Below are positions 33,401 through 43,194 of a DNA stretch of 64,000 nucleotides, piece after piece (position 1 is the first letter of the stretch; the number at the start of each line of letters is the position of its first letter). A program made the position numbers and the translations under genes. The stretch comes from Thecamonas trahens ATCC 50062. Taxonomy: Eukaryota > Apusozoa > Apusomonadida > Apusomonadidae. The notes under the pieces are model-generated. The model searched no databases. It saw only the letters and a list, made by a program, of their open reading frames with translations, and was not told the DNA's origin. Location: positions 251,328 through 315,327 of the forward strand of contig NW_013657662.1 of the NCBI RefSeq assembly GCF_000142905.1, written 5' to 3'.

Positions 33401-33954
33401 GACTGGTTGGCTGGCAGCTTGCCGCGAGGCCGCCGCCGCAAAGGCGGCCGCCGTCGAGGCAAGGACCTCCGAATCAAACTTGCGCGAGTAAACGCCCATG
33501 CCGTCGAGCGACTGTGACATGGCTGCCTTTCGCGCTGCCGCAAATACCGAGCACCACGACTCGGCGGCGTCGGCAGCCTCGGTCAAGATGTAGTGGTCCG
33601 GTGCTGCGGCGCCGGGACTTTCGAGTTGAGCCCGGGTGAAAGCGAGCACGGCGTCTTTGCGGGACACAACGGTCTCCATGATGTCGATTTGAAATGAGGC
33701 GGGGCCCTCGACAAACAGCATGGTTCCGAGGAGGTAGATCGTGCATGGATACGTTCTATGGGCATAGCGAGTGGGAGGGAGGAGTGAGGCGGGGAGACGG
33801 GGGAGGAAGGGGGGGTGGGGGGGGGGTTGACCGCAGCCGAGTGCGGCTTTGGACAAGATTCGTACCGACGGAGGGAGCCCTTGGTATCATGCTCACCAAG
33901 CCATGCAATAGAGGAGGCATTTGGAATGTTTGCTTCTCGGGATGGGTTGGCCAT
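30443..33954 (-). CDS. PH + citron-homology (CNH) domain protein, two exons
   Basis: Exon 1 (33954..33866, MANPSREANIPNASSIAWLG) joins exon 2 (33755..30443) by a 110-bp intron (GTACGA...CATAG) rich in C on the sense strand; phases agree and give 1,133 aa. Residues ~15-110 look like a PH domain (TYPCTIYLLGTMLFVEGP ending WCSVFAAARKAA). A Ser/Arg-rich linker follows, then a large beta-rich region whose second half (~560-900) resembles a CNH beta-propeller (SRVTSMRFALNGPCIGSLLV; VQLDLAGPSSHLALAAGLF). The tail is basic and Ser-rich and ends in Asp-Ser-Ser-Ser repeats (30447-30530). PH-CNH pairs occur in Rho-GEFs and in TRAP1/Vps39-like or citron-type proteins. No RhoGEF domain is visible, so a scaffold for small-GTPase signalling is only a guess. 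Confidence 0.65.
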
Positions 33955-34467
33955 TGCCCATACAGATGAGGACGTCGGTGGTAAGGGACAGGTGTGCTGT
34001 TTGGGCCGTGCAGGAAAAGGGTGGACGGGTCAAGGAACAGGTCCAATGTCTGGTCAAGCCAATACGGTCAACACTTCTCGGTACAGACAGCCAGTCAATC
34101 AACACCTTTGATTGGTAATACAGATGGGAGTTGCACACGACGGGATCGGAGAAGAGACATTCTTGGTGGGGATGCAAAAATGGAAGGATGGGAGACGAAG
34201 GGAAAGGGAGGGAGGAGGAGCGAGGGAATAGGGGGCTGGAGTCATAGCAGGGAACGTGGCATACAGTTCGCTAATACCAGGCAGAAAACTGCTTGTGATG
34301 GAATGCGAGGTTGCCAATTAAGGTCGAAAAGCCCTTTTTGCGCAAACGCTTGGTCCGTCACTAGGCGGAGCCGACCATCGGCCGCCGGTTGCCGGCTTCC
34401 CGCCCGCCGGCTTTCGAACAAGAGTGACAACGGACGGTGAAACCGCAGACGCAGACTCCACTTGGTC
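33955..34467. other. Divergent intergenic region
   Basis: The PH-CNH gene (minus) and enkurin (plus) start at its ends, so it should hold two promoters. It is A-rich and less GC-biased than the coding sequence. GGGAGGGAGGAGG occurs near 34205, and no long homopolymer is present. I found no conserved frame, tRNA-like element or repeat. Confidence 0.5.
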
Positions 34468-35504
34468 ATGTCGGGTACAGGCGAGTCGGTCTATAATCTC
34501 ATTCCAACCGAGACATACCAGCCTCCAGCGGCTCCGCGCTATGTCTCCCGCCACAGCAGTAAGTGAAAGATATAGGGGGGAAGGGGAAGGGGGGGGGGGA
34601 GGGGAGGCGACGGAGGCGATTGAGGCAACGGCTGGCGGGCTGGGCTGCCCCTTGGACTGCTGGGGTCTACACTTCGCGGCTGGCTACGGACAGCACCAGG
34701 ATACCTACACATGCACACACCGCACGCACATGCTCACACGTAGTACCGAGGTGTTGGTTGCCATGGGGGTTGTGTGGGCGGTGCACTACAGAGACGGTCA
34801 AGGCAGATTTCAAGCGCAAGGTCGGCGTGGCCAGAGTTGGCGACTCGACACTGATCGGCGTCAAGCAGGGCGTGCCGCAGGTGAGACACTCCAGGATCAA
34901 ATCACATGCGACGATTGGTGAGGCCAAGACGCCGCTGCGCAAGCCGACCAACTTTCTGCGTGCGCACGAGAAGGAGCCTGTTGTTGCTCCGCCGTCGCCG
35001 TACAACTACCCAGACGGCCGTGGACGGACGGGCCCCCTGCGGCGGCCGCCTGTTCCGGCGCCGTCGGACTCACCCAAGCTCGGGACGGTGACAACCAAGA
35101 ACTTTGTCACCGCCAACGCCGTTGAGGCTATTCTCGCCGTCCCGCCGGCACCGCGCGACGCCGGTGCAGTCCGCTACTCCACCAAGCCCGAGTACGGCAG
35201 GGTGCCCGAGTATCTGGAGACCGTCAAGGCCGAGGTCGACGCCGAGTACCGCTACGTCGCCGGTATGCAGGATGCAGGCGTTCCGCGCCCGGCCGCCTCA
35301 GTCTCGCTCCTCGACCCTGCCGAGATCGACGAGCTTCGCACAGGTCTGCAGGCCAAGTGGGACGCGCTCAACGCCCGCTACCAAAAGATCATCCATGCCG
35401 ATACCATCCAGCAAGTTGCCCGCAAGGAGGCGCTCGAGGCCGAGATGGACGCCGTCGAGGCCGATCTCGCCGCCCTCTCGGCCGAGTTTGTCTTTGTCCA
35501 ATGA
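34468..35504 (+). CDS. ENKUR: Enkurin, ciliary microtubule inner protein, two exons
   Basis: Exon 1 (34468..34558) reads MSGTGESVYNLIPTETYQPP...APRYVSRHS, the conserved enkurin N-terminus (ESIYNLIP...PPRYVSK). A GTAAGT donor and TACAG acceptor (intron 34559..34791, with a G11 run) join it to exon 2, giving 267 aa (human 256). The C-terminal enkurin domain is clear: RVPEYLETVKAEVDAEYRYV, SLLDPAEIDELRTGLQAKWD, LNARYQKIIHADTIQQ, RKEALEAEMDAVEADL. Enkurin sits inside the B-tubule of motile-cilium doublets. Its presence implies the organism builds motile flagella. A CAG/GTGAGA inside exon 2 near 34878 looks splice-like, but the frame reads through sensibly. Confidence 0.93.
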
Positions 35505-35668
35505 CCGACCAGCTGCCCTAACCTGCGCCATGCCGAGAAAAAATCAATAACAATTCAGCCAAAACGGCTCCATCCCCCCCCCCCCCCCCCCTTCCCCTCC
35601 CCTCCCTGTCCCACCCTGTCACCCCCCCCCCCCCCCCGTCACTTCTCGTCTCCACCCTGTCCTTACCC
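35505..35668. repeat. Intergenic poly-C leader region (C18 and C16)
   Basis: After the enkurin stop comes an A/T-rich 3' end (AAAAAATCAATAACAA near 35538). Then C18 (35574-35591), CCTCCC-rich sequence, C16 (35622-35637), and CTTCTCGTCTCC run up to the start codon of the next plus-strand gene at 35669. The pyrimidine tracts lie within 100 bp of that ATG, as at many genes here. Confidence 0.9.
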
Positions 35669-38600
35669 ATGCCGCGACATTGGCTGTCGTGGGTGGCGGT
35701 GGTCTTGCTTGTAGCAAGAACAGCTTTTGGTGAGGAGGTTTTCGTGGACCCTGCTTACTCCGGTGCAAGCCGAGACGGAACAATGGGTGCACCATGGAGG
35801 AGTTTGGCCGAGGCCGCGGCTGTCGCCGTCTCGGGTGACGTTCTGCGCCTGGCCGGGGGCCTGTATGACGGCATAGACAACAGAGGCATAGAACTGGCCG
35901 TCAACATCACCCTCACCGGCCCGCCACCATCTCCGCTATGTCCAGACTCGGTCTTTACCGCTCTGGCAGAGGCCCTGGTCGCCAGGGCGCCGAACCGACC
36001 GGTTGCCCTCGCCGTACCGCCGAGCGGGCAATTTCACGGCTCGTGGGCAGAGCCGGGTGACGGCAGCGCGCCTGCCTTTGCTTCCCGCCACCTAGAGTTC
36101 CCGCCAAGTGGCGCAGAGATCCCGTTGCCGAGCGTTACAGACGTCATGGCCGCAGTAGGTATTGATGCCTCGTGCGTCCCCATTCTTGACGGCGGCGGCG
36201 TCACCCGCGTGCTTGCCTTCAGCCTCGACTCGACTTCGTCCGACCCGCAGTCGTCGTGGGTCCATGTCGGTCTCCACAGGCTTGTCATCTCGGACGGCTC
36301 GGCTGAAAGCCGTGGCGGGGCGCTGTACATCGGAAAGGCGACGGTCGCTGACCTTACGGACGTTGTCCTCTATAACTCGACCGCGGGAAACCTCGGCGGA
36401 GGCGCGTACATTGGCTCGCGAGTCGGCACAGTCCGCGGGCTCTCTGCTGTGTGGTGCACAGCTGAGCGCGGCGGAGGACTCGGAATCGGATTTATGGGTC
36501 GCCCTGTGGTGCTCTCACAACTGTTGGTAGCGTACAACGCTGCTGCCACCGTCGGCGGTGGGCTGTTCTCGGTCTGCACCACGCTCCAACTGGAAGACGC
36601 GACGCTGATCGGCAACTTGGCAACGGTCGGCGGTGGCATGTTCGCCAACCAGGCTCACACCTATCCGTTTGAAGTGGCCGTCGCTGTTCTCGACTCGCGG
36701 TTTGAGCGCAACATCGCCCGTCTTGCCGGTGGCGGGCTGGTTGTCTCGGACGAGGCTGCCCACGACTCGGCGTCGACCGCAAGTCTCCTCCGAGTGGTGT
36801 TTGTCAACAACCGGGTGGAAGGCCCAATGAGCGAGGATGAGGAGGCCGAGATGAATGGAATGGCCATTCTCGGCCTCGACACAAACTTTGTGGGTGGCGG
36901 AGCACTGTTCGGCCTCTCGGTCTCGCACCTGGATGTGAGCGCGTCCACCTTTGAGAGCAACAGCGCTACGTCTCACACTTCTTCGATTGCGTTTGGTGGG
37001 GCTGTCGTCCTCAAGTCGACGCAAGGCGCCCGTTTCTCGTCGGTCGAGCTGGCCTCAAACTCGGTCCGCGGCGGCACGTTCTGCCGCCAAGGCGGCTCGT
37101 TTTCGCTCCACAATTCCGTGGTTGTCTTTACCAACGTGACCGTCACCAACTCGCTGGCTGACCCGATCCATGCCCGCATGACCTCGTCGGAGCACGAGTA
37201 CCCGGGTGTATCATGGGGCGGCGCTTTGTACGCACAATCCTCGGACGTCTCGATCTCAGCGAGTGTCTTTGTTGACAACACCGCGCGGGGCTGGTCCGTC
37301 ACCGCCGCTGGCGCTTTGTTCATCGACCTCAAGACCCGGCTGGTTTTGACCGATTCTAGACTCGAGAGGAACAGCGTTGTCTCGTACCAAACCGGCTTTG
37401 CCGAGCACGAGAGTCTGCTCCGCTCTGATCCCGAGCTCTCGCCGGTCGTCCTTTTGCCAACTTGCCCGACGACGGCACGTCGCCAACGAGGCCCAAGACC
37501 AAAGTCTACAAGGCTGCGCTTGTGCAGATGATGAAGGCGACCAAGGACCACGGGCTCTGCACAGGTGGCGCCATCCACGCCCGCGGTGATGCCAACCTGG
37601 ATATCTCGCGCTGTGTGCTCTCTGGCAATGCAGCACTTACTTCTGGTGGCGCCATCGATGCACTCCTCACCCGACGCATTGTGCTCACCGATGTGACTAT
37701 GGAGCACAACCGCGCGCTGGCTGGCGGTGCGGTGGCGCTCTCGTCGTCCACGATCTCGCTCACATCTTGTCTGCTGAAGCAAAATACGGCGTGGCTCCGC
37801 GGCGGTGGCATGTATGGCGACGCCTCGTCGCACATCACCGTCACGACGTCGCGGATCGAGACGAACGGTGCGGCTTTCGGCGGCGCCATCCACGCACTCC
37901 CGCCGGGAAGCGTCCACATTTCGGGCAACACACTTCAGCTCGGCAACGAGCCGGTCTTCTGCGAGCCGTACGGCATCGAGCCTGTCGGTGTGCTCCCGGA
38001 CACCGCGACGCCGTCATCATACCTCCACCCGCGGCCGACCTTCCGCATCGTCGATTTGCTGGGCCGGACTGTCGCCCACGACGACGAGACCTCGCTGGTC
38101 ATCATCCCGAGGGAATCCATGTCAGGCACGGGTGCGCTCTCGCGATCGTCGTCGGTCTTCCTCGCTAACAACATTGCCGCCGCTACCTCGGGTGTGGCGC
38201 ACTTTAGCGACGTCACCATCGAAGGTCGGGTAGGCTCTGTCGCCGAGCTCGTGGCCGTTGCACCCGAGCTCGAGACTCGGACCGCGTTTTTCTTTGACGT
38301 CAACCTCACCTCATGCTTGCCAGGCTTCCACCATGTTGGCAGCTCTGAGTGCCAGGCGTGCCCGTCGGGGAGTTACAATCTCGACGGCGGTGAGTGCAAG
38401 CCATGTCCTGCGCATGCGCAGTGCCTGGGTGGCAACACGCTTGTTACACCGATTCCAGGCTGGTGGCGGGCGTCACCTTCCTCTGTCTCGATGTTTCGGT
38501 GCTTCCCGGGCGCGTGCGCCGGCGGTGACAGTTGTGCAGACGATCGTGTTCCGTCATCGAGGCTGTGCGGCACTTGCATCGACACCTTTAGTCACTTTGG

Positions 38601-40809
38601 CAACTTGTGCACCAAGTGCCTTTTCTCCCCCGTGGTCTCAGCAAGTGTGGCTGCGCTCAGCTGTGTTGCCTTTGCAGTATTCTCCACCGCGCTCCGTGGC
38701 TCGCGCTCGCCGGCACTTGTTGTCTGCGTCCACACCTTCCAGGTCATGCACATCATGATGCTCGACACACAGGCCTTTGACAACTCGCGGTTTTTCTCGC
38801 TCCTCTCGTACCCGCGGCTCGCAGCGTGCATTGGCGTCGGGGACTACTACCGAACGTTTGTGGCGCGAGTGATCTTCATGTCGATGCCAGTCCTGCTCGC
38901 CCCGCTTCTCTATGGTGTGGCACGCGGCCTCCAGCGCGTCACCTCGTGGCGGTGGCTGGCGAGCTTTGTCCACTGGCGTTACTTTGTGTTTGGCTGCGCC
39001 AACATGCTGCTACTCCTCTACATTCCGCTGGTCGACGGCGGGCTGTCGCACTTTTCGTGCCGCGAGGTCGGCTCGGTCTGGCTCCTCAACAGCAACGTCT
39101 CGGTCGAGTGCTTCACCGACTTGTGGTGGCGGTACGCCACTGTGGCGGGCATATTGGCTCTTTTTGTCGGCATCGGTTGGCCGGTCCTCATGTTGTGGCT
39201 CATCTACCAGACAACCATCTTGGACAAGACGCCTTCATCAGCGTACGCCTGGCTCCGGCGGCCACCGTCCGAAGCCACGCTCGGGCTGAGCCTCCGCAAC
39301 GCGTTTGGCGTCTTTTTTTCGCGAGACTTTGAAACGCCGTTCCGGCTCTGGCTAGTTGTGTGGCTGGCGCAAAAGCTGGTCCTTGTTATCATTTCGGTCT
39401 CGCTGCGGCATGCGGACCTGGCCGTTACCCGCTCGTTTGTACTCTGCCTTGTCTCGCTCGGTATGCTCCTCGTCCAGACCTTGTTGACCCCGTGGCGGAC
39501 GACCCGGACCAACGCCATGGTCCTGTTCTCGCTCGGCGCCCAGACGGTCGGCGCCATATTTGCCCTGGCGGCGTCTGCCGTCGAGGCCGACACTCTGTAT
39601 GCGCTATTTGTCTCGGTCATCGTCCTCGTCTTTTTGGTTGTAGGCGTCCTCGTCGCGCTACGCCTTGCTGTTGTCCTCCGCAGCCGGCCCAGCATCCGTG
39701 ACACTACTCTCAATCCGCACGGCGTCTCTCATCTCCCCGACCGGTCGGTTGGCGAGGCCACCGCGAGTGCTGGAGGCATCAACGCTGGTGCCGAGCTTTC
39801 TGACGGTGGCGCCAAGCATGTGGCAATCTCGTTTTCGGCGTCGGCCATGTTCGACTCGTCTCTCGGCCTACCCAACTTGGGCGTGTCTGGGCCGTTGTCG
39901 CAAGCAGCTGTCCAGACCAACCCCGCCTTGATTGCATCGCAGTCGGCTCGTGTAATTCCGAGTCAGCAGCCGCCAGACGGCGGCAGCGGCTCGTTTGCCT
40001 CGTACTCGGGCTCTCCAAGCGCTGCCGCCGGAGGTGGCAGCATGCTGCTTGATTCAGGCCCCGGCATCCACCTCGCGCCAGTCCCCGAGGTCCCGTTACA
40101 CTCGAGCCTTGGCCCCTGCTCCACTTCGTCAATCCAGTTTGGTTCGCTCAACGACCTATTCACCTACGCGAGGCGGGCTGCTGCCGCCGATGAGCCGACT
40201 CGATCCGCCGCGGTGGCGTTGCTGCAGGCCACCGCCGCCGATGCGCCTGTTCCGCTCGCCGATCTTGCTGTCTTTGCCGACAGCCGTGCCGCTGCCGATG
40301 CCGCCCTTAGCGCCTCGAACGTCCTGCACGAAGCCGCTCTTACCGTACCCGCTTCAGGATCTGCTGGTCTCATCACCTCCGACTCGTCGGAGAGGCTTGA
40401 CGACTCATCGTCGAACGCCGTCTCCACGGTGGCTGTCGCCGCCGCTGGCGTTGACCACTGCAGGTCTGGCAAGTTGCGCGGTATGTCCTCGCCGCCAACA
40501 ATCCATCAGCGGCCTAGTGAGGTCAGCTCATCGTCGTCGTCACTGATTTCAGCGTCGTCCTCGTCGTCGTCGTCGTCAACCCCGTTGCGTGACTCGGTGA
40601 GCTCGGTCTGTCCCCACTCGTCGTCGACCCTCTGCCGCCAGGTATTGGGCACGGTCGATGGCAGCGAACCGCCAAGGCCCGACATGCCGCCCGCCCAGCC
40701 AAGACGACCGACCAAGACGCGGCGCCAGCCCCGTCGCTCGCACTCGGAGACCGACTGTGGTAGATCCAACACGTCGACTAGAGGAGCTTCCTCCAACGAT
40801 GAGCGGTGA
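35669..40809 (+). CDS. Beta-helix (POMP-like), Cys-rich, multi-TM surface protein, frame broken once
   Basis: About 1,713 residues. A signal peptide (MPRHWLSWVAVVLLVARTAF, cleavage near 21) leads into a long right-handed beta-helix. Its chlamydial polymorphic-outer-membrane-like turns GGALY/GGGAY/GGGLF recur every ~30-60 residues to ~860. A Cys-rich GCC2/GCC3-EGF module (~880-985: CLPGFHHVGSSECQACPSGS; CGTCIDTFSHFGNLCTKC) is followed by about eight membrane helices and a Ser/Ala-rich cytoplasmic tail. The frame breaks at the T4 run 37452-37455; one extra T reads VVLFANLPDDGTSP continuously. The C-terminal half is paralogous to the sushi receptor at 2039-6366. It was probably a cell-surface sensor or adhesion protein; nothing indicates the ligand. 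Confidence 0.8.
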
Positions 40810-40912
40810 TATTTTTGGGTGTATGAGCAGCAAGTGAACTTCTTGCTCGTTGTGCACAAGCGTGGCCTGGTACTGCAAGTTTCCAACACGTCATGCGGCC
40901 TTGGGCCACACT

Positions 40913-40930
40913 CCCCCCCCCCCCCCCCCC
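40913..40930. repeat. C18 tract upstream of the hydratase gene
   Basis: Eighteen C residues followed by CCCTCCCCTCCCC-rich sequence to about 40965, ending ~65 bp before the ATG at 41029. It lies in the 219-bp spacer between two plus-strand genes and fits the promoter-proximal poly-C pattern. Confidence 0.95.
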
Positions 40931-41028
40931 GCCCTCCCCTCCCCTCCCCTCCCACCCTCACCCACCACACTCATTTTCCATCGCGCTCGGCTGCTCCCCC
41001 TTCACCACCCCCTCCTACAATCCCTCTC

Positions 41029-41877
41029 ATGCTTCGTGCCAGCCTCTCTACGGTCCTCGCCCGCTTGCCGGCGGTCGGCTCTGCTGCGGCAACAACGGCA
41101 GCCCGCGGCTACTCGGGCGTGGTGTCCGAGACCGACACGCGCGGAGTGACGACGGTGACACTCAACAAGCCTGCGGTTCACAATGCGTTTGATGCCGAAC
41201 TCTCGGGTGCGCTCCGTGCCGAGTTCAACCGCCTCGCCCAGTGCGAGGAGACCCGGGTGGTCGTCCTCCGCGGCGCCGGCAAGTCGTTCTCGGCTGGCGC
41301 CGACCTCGAGTACATGAAGGCCATGGGCGCCAACGACGAGGCTGCCAACTACAAGGACGCGCTGGAGCTGGCGGACATGATGCGCTCGCTCCGGTTCCTG
41401 CCCAAGCCGACGCTCGCTCTCGTCCACGGTGCCACCTTTGGCGGCGGCGTCGGACTTGTTGCCGCCTGTGACGTCGCCTTTGGCACCGAGCGCGCCTCAT
41501 TCTGTTTCTCAGAGGTCAAGCTCGGCCTCATCCCGGCCGTCATCTCACCGTACTGTGTGGCCGCGCTCGGCGAGCGGGCTGCAGGCCGCTACTTTATCTC
41601 GGCAGAGGTGTTCAAGGGCAAGAAGGCCCATGAGCTTGGCCTGCTTCATGAGGTCTACGAGTCGGACGAGGCCATGAACCACGCAGCCGATGCCTTTATC
41701 GATCACTTGCTCGGCAACGGCTCGCAGGCTATGGCGGCCGCCAAGCAGCTCCTCCACACCATCCGCGGTCAGCCCATCGACACTCCGCTCATCGAGGAGA
41801 CCTCGCGCGCAATCGCCGCCCAGCGCGTCTCGCCCGAGGCCCAAGCTCGCCTCGCCGCCTTCCTCAAGGGCAAGTAA
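41029..41877 (+). CDS. Mitochondrial enoyl-CoA hydratase, methylglutaconyl-CoA hydratase (LiuC/AUH) type
   Basis: A 282-residue crotonase-fold enzyme. The first ~27 residues are an Arg/Ala/Ser-rich presequence (MLRASLSTVLARLPAVGSAA), so matrix targeting is likely. Then follow VTLNKPAVHNAFDAEL, the oxyanion-hole GKSFSAGADLEYMK, GATFGGGVGLVAACDVA and FSEVKLGLIPAVISPY. The last motif, with AGRYFISAEVF, is characteristic of LiuC-type methylglutaconyl-CoA hydratases of leucine breakdown rather than fatty-acid crotonases. The E of SEVKLG is the expected catalytic Glu. The family's second Glu position, in the GGG-x-x-L segment, reads G here, so the mechanism or substrate could differ. The start is the ATG closest to the presequence, after a C-rich leader. 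Confidence 0.88.
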   Translation: MLRASLSTVLARLPAVGSAAATTAARGYSGVVSETDTRGVTTVTLNKPAVHNAFDAELSGALRAEFNRLAQCEETRVVVLRGAGKSFSAGADLEYMKAMGANDEAANYKDALELADMMRSLRFLPKPTLALVHGATFGGGVGLVAACDVAFGTERASFCFSEVKLGLIPAVISPYCVAALGERAAGRYFISAEVFKGKKAHELGLLHEVYESDEAMNHAADAFIDHLLGNGSQAMAAAKQLLHTIRGQPIDTPLIEETSRAIAAQRVSPEAQARLAAFLKGK

Positions 41878-41922
41878 GCGCGTAAACGCGTGACTCCACC
41901 TCACCCTCACTCGCTCGCAAGC

Positions 41923-42633
41923 TCAGGGCGCCACAAGATCGTCGAGAATGGGCGAGACCTCGTCCCATTGGCCAAAGATGGGGGCGTATTGAAAGAGCGC
42001 TGCGGCGGCGTGGTCAAAGTAGCCAGCGACGTCGCCGCCGGCCTCGGCAACCTCGTCCATTCCGACTCTCACTGCAGCCATGATTCTCTCGATGATCGGT
42101 CGTGTGTAAAAGTGGGTGCCGGGCTCGAGTTGGTAAAAGGCATCGGGCCCGATGTCGACGCCGCAGCCGGCGAGCGTCGACTTTGCGAAGACTGTGTTGG
42201 ATCGCGAGCGATCGAGCTCAATCGCTTCCGGCCCGATGCCCTCGACAAGCTTGAACTTGGGCTTGACATTACAACGGGCCTTGTTTGCGTACAGCGGCAG
42301 CGTGTCGGCAGCATCCATGCCCGGCGGCGGGTGGCCAAAGCGCGGGAAGCGGACAATGACATCGGTCGACGGCTCGCGCGAGTCGAGCCACTCGAGATAG
42401 GACATACCATGACTTGCCATTGATGCACACATCGGACACTGGATCTCGTCGTACATGCTCCGGGCGCATCGGTTGGTGTGGATCTCCGCAACGTGTGCCT
42501 CCTCGGCCTTGCGCTTGCCCTTGCCGCGGAAGGCAGCCGGGGCGTACGAGGCCACCACCGGCAGAAAGTACGACCCGCAGAACAAGCACTGCGCCAGACA
42601 CGCCAACTGCACCACTTGCGCTCCGGCCGACAT
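41923..42633 (-). CDS. Unrecognised 236-residue Cys-containing protein
   Basis: The ATG sits in CCACCATGTCGG and the frame upstream is closed, so the start is secure. The N-terminal half has possible zinc ligands: CLAQCLFCGSYFLP, then CARSMYDEIQCPMCASM ~45 residues later (two C-x2-C pairs). A basic RGKGKRKAEE stretch lies between them. The C-terminal half is acidic and mixed alpha/beta (FKLVEGIGPEAIELDR; GVDIGPDAFYQLEPGTHFY). I do not recognise a family. The spacing of two C-x2-C pairs would suit a zinc ribbon or treble clef. It converges on the hydratase gene, with 45 bp between stops. Confidence 0.7.
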   Translation of the reverse strand: MSAGAQVVQLACLAQCLFCGSYFLPVVASYAPAAFRGKGKRKAEEAHVAEIHTNRCARSMYDEIQCPMCASMASHGMSYLEWLDSREPSTDVIVRFPRFGHPPPGMDAADTLPLYANKARCNVKPKFKLVEGIGPEAIELDRSRSNTVFAKSTLAGCGVDIGPDAFYQLEPGTHFYTRPIIERIMAAVRVGMDEVAEAGGDVAGYFDHAAAALFQYAPIFGQWDEVSPILDDLVAP

Positions 42634-43194
42634 GGTGGAATCGCAGTGTCAGACGTGTGGCGAGCTGACTTTGCCCAAGGTGCGGTCTCAACTGTGTCCA
42701 TCGCGCAGCTTCGCGAAGCAGGCCACTCTCCCCCGGAACCCCCCCCCCTTCCTTCGGCCGTGCAGCGCCTGAGCCCCTCGAAAGTACCATGATGGACAGG
42801 ATCGAGACTGTCTAAGAGCGCACCATGTTGCACACGTACTACTGGGGCTGGTATCAAGCCTAACGTATCAGCGCGGGTGCGGGCGGTGGCGGTGTGGGCA
42901 GGGGGGGGAGGGGGGGGGGAGGGGAGGGCGGGGGAGGCGGGTCTCCGTGGCATCCAACCCGTTTCTGCCGAGCTTTGCTGATTTGCCATGTGGGCAGCAG
43001 CCACAGGCAACGCAGACCCATACACGCAACTACAGCCACCACCACCACCACCACCACCACCACCACACACCCTCCTCTACCCCTACCCCTACCCCTACCC
43101 CTACCCCTACCCCTACCCCTACCCCTACCCCTACCCCTACCCCTACCCCTACCCCTACCCCTACCCCTCCCACCTCCCCCTCCGTCCGCTCGCC
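42634..43194. other. Repeat-rich divergent promoter region
   Basis: This lies between the Cys-rich protein (minus) and the WD40 gene (plus). It holds a CCCCCCCC run near 42747, a G-rich block (GGGGGGGAGGGG, about 42900-42940), a (CAC)n tract (about 43036-43068) and a (CCCCTA)n array (about 43078-43169). Short open frames cross it, but they translate only the repeats. Confidence 0.7.
43078..43169. repeat. (CCCCTA)n telomere-like hexamer array
   Basis: About 15 near-perfect copies of CCCCTA on the plus strand (TAGGGG on the minus strand). It ends ~25 bp before the WD40 start codon and is preceded by a (CAC)n tract. TAGGGG resembles telomeric G-strand repeats (TTAGGG, TAGGG). Here it is interstitial, inside a 5' leader. 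Confidence 0.95.

Noticed and set aside
34878..34920. CAG/GTGAGA inside enkurin exon 2 as a second intron
   Set aside because: No acceptor gives a sensible intron length, and the frame reads through to the conserved domain.
36973..37917. Minus-strand frame over the beta-helix gene
   Set aside because: Composition is that of a shadow frame and the beta-helix repeats continue on the plus strand.
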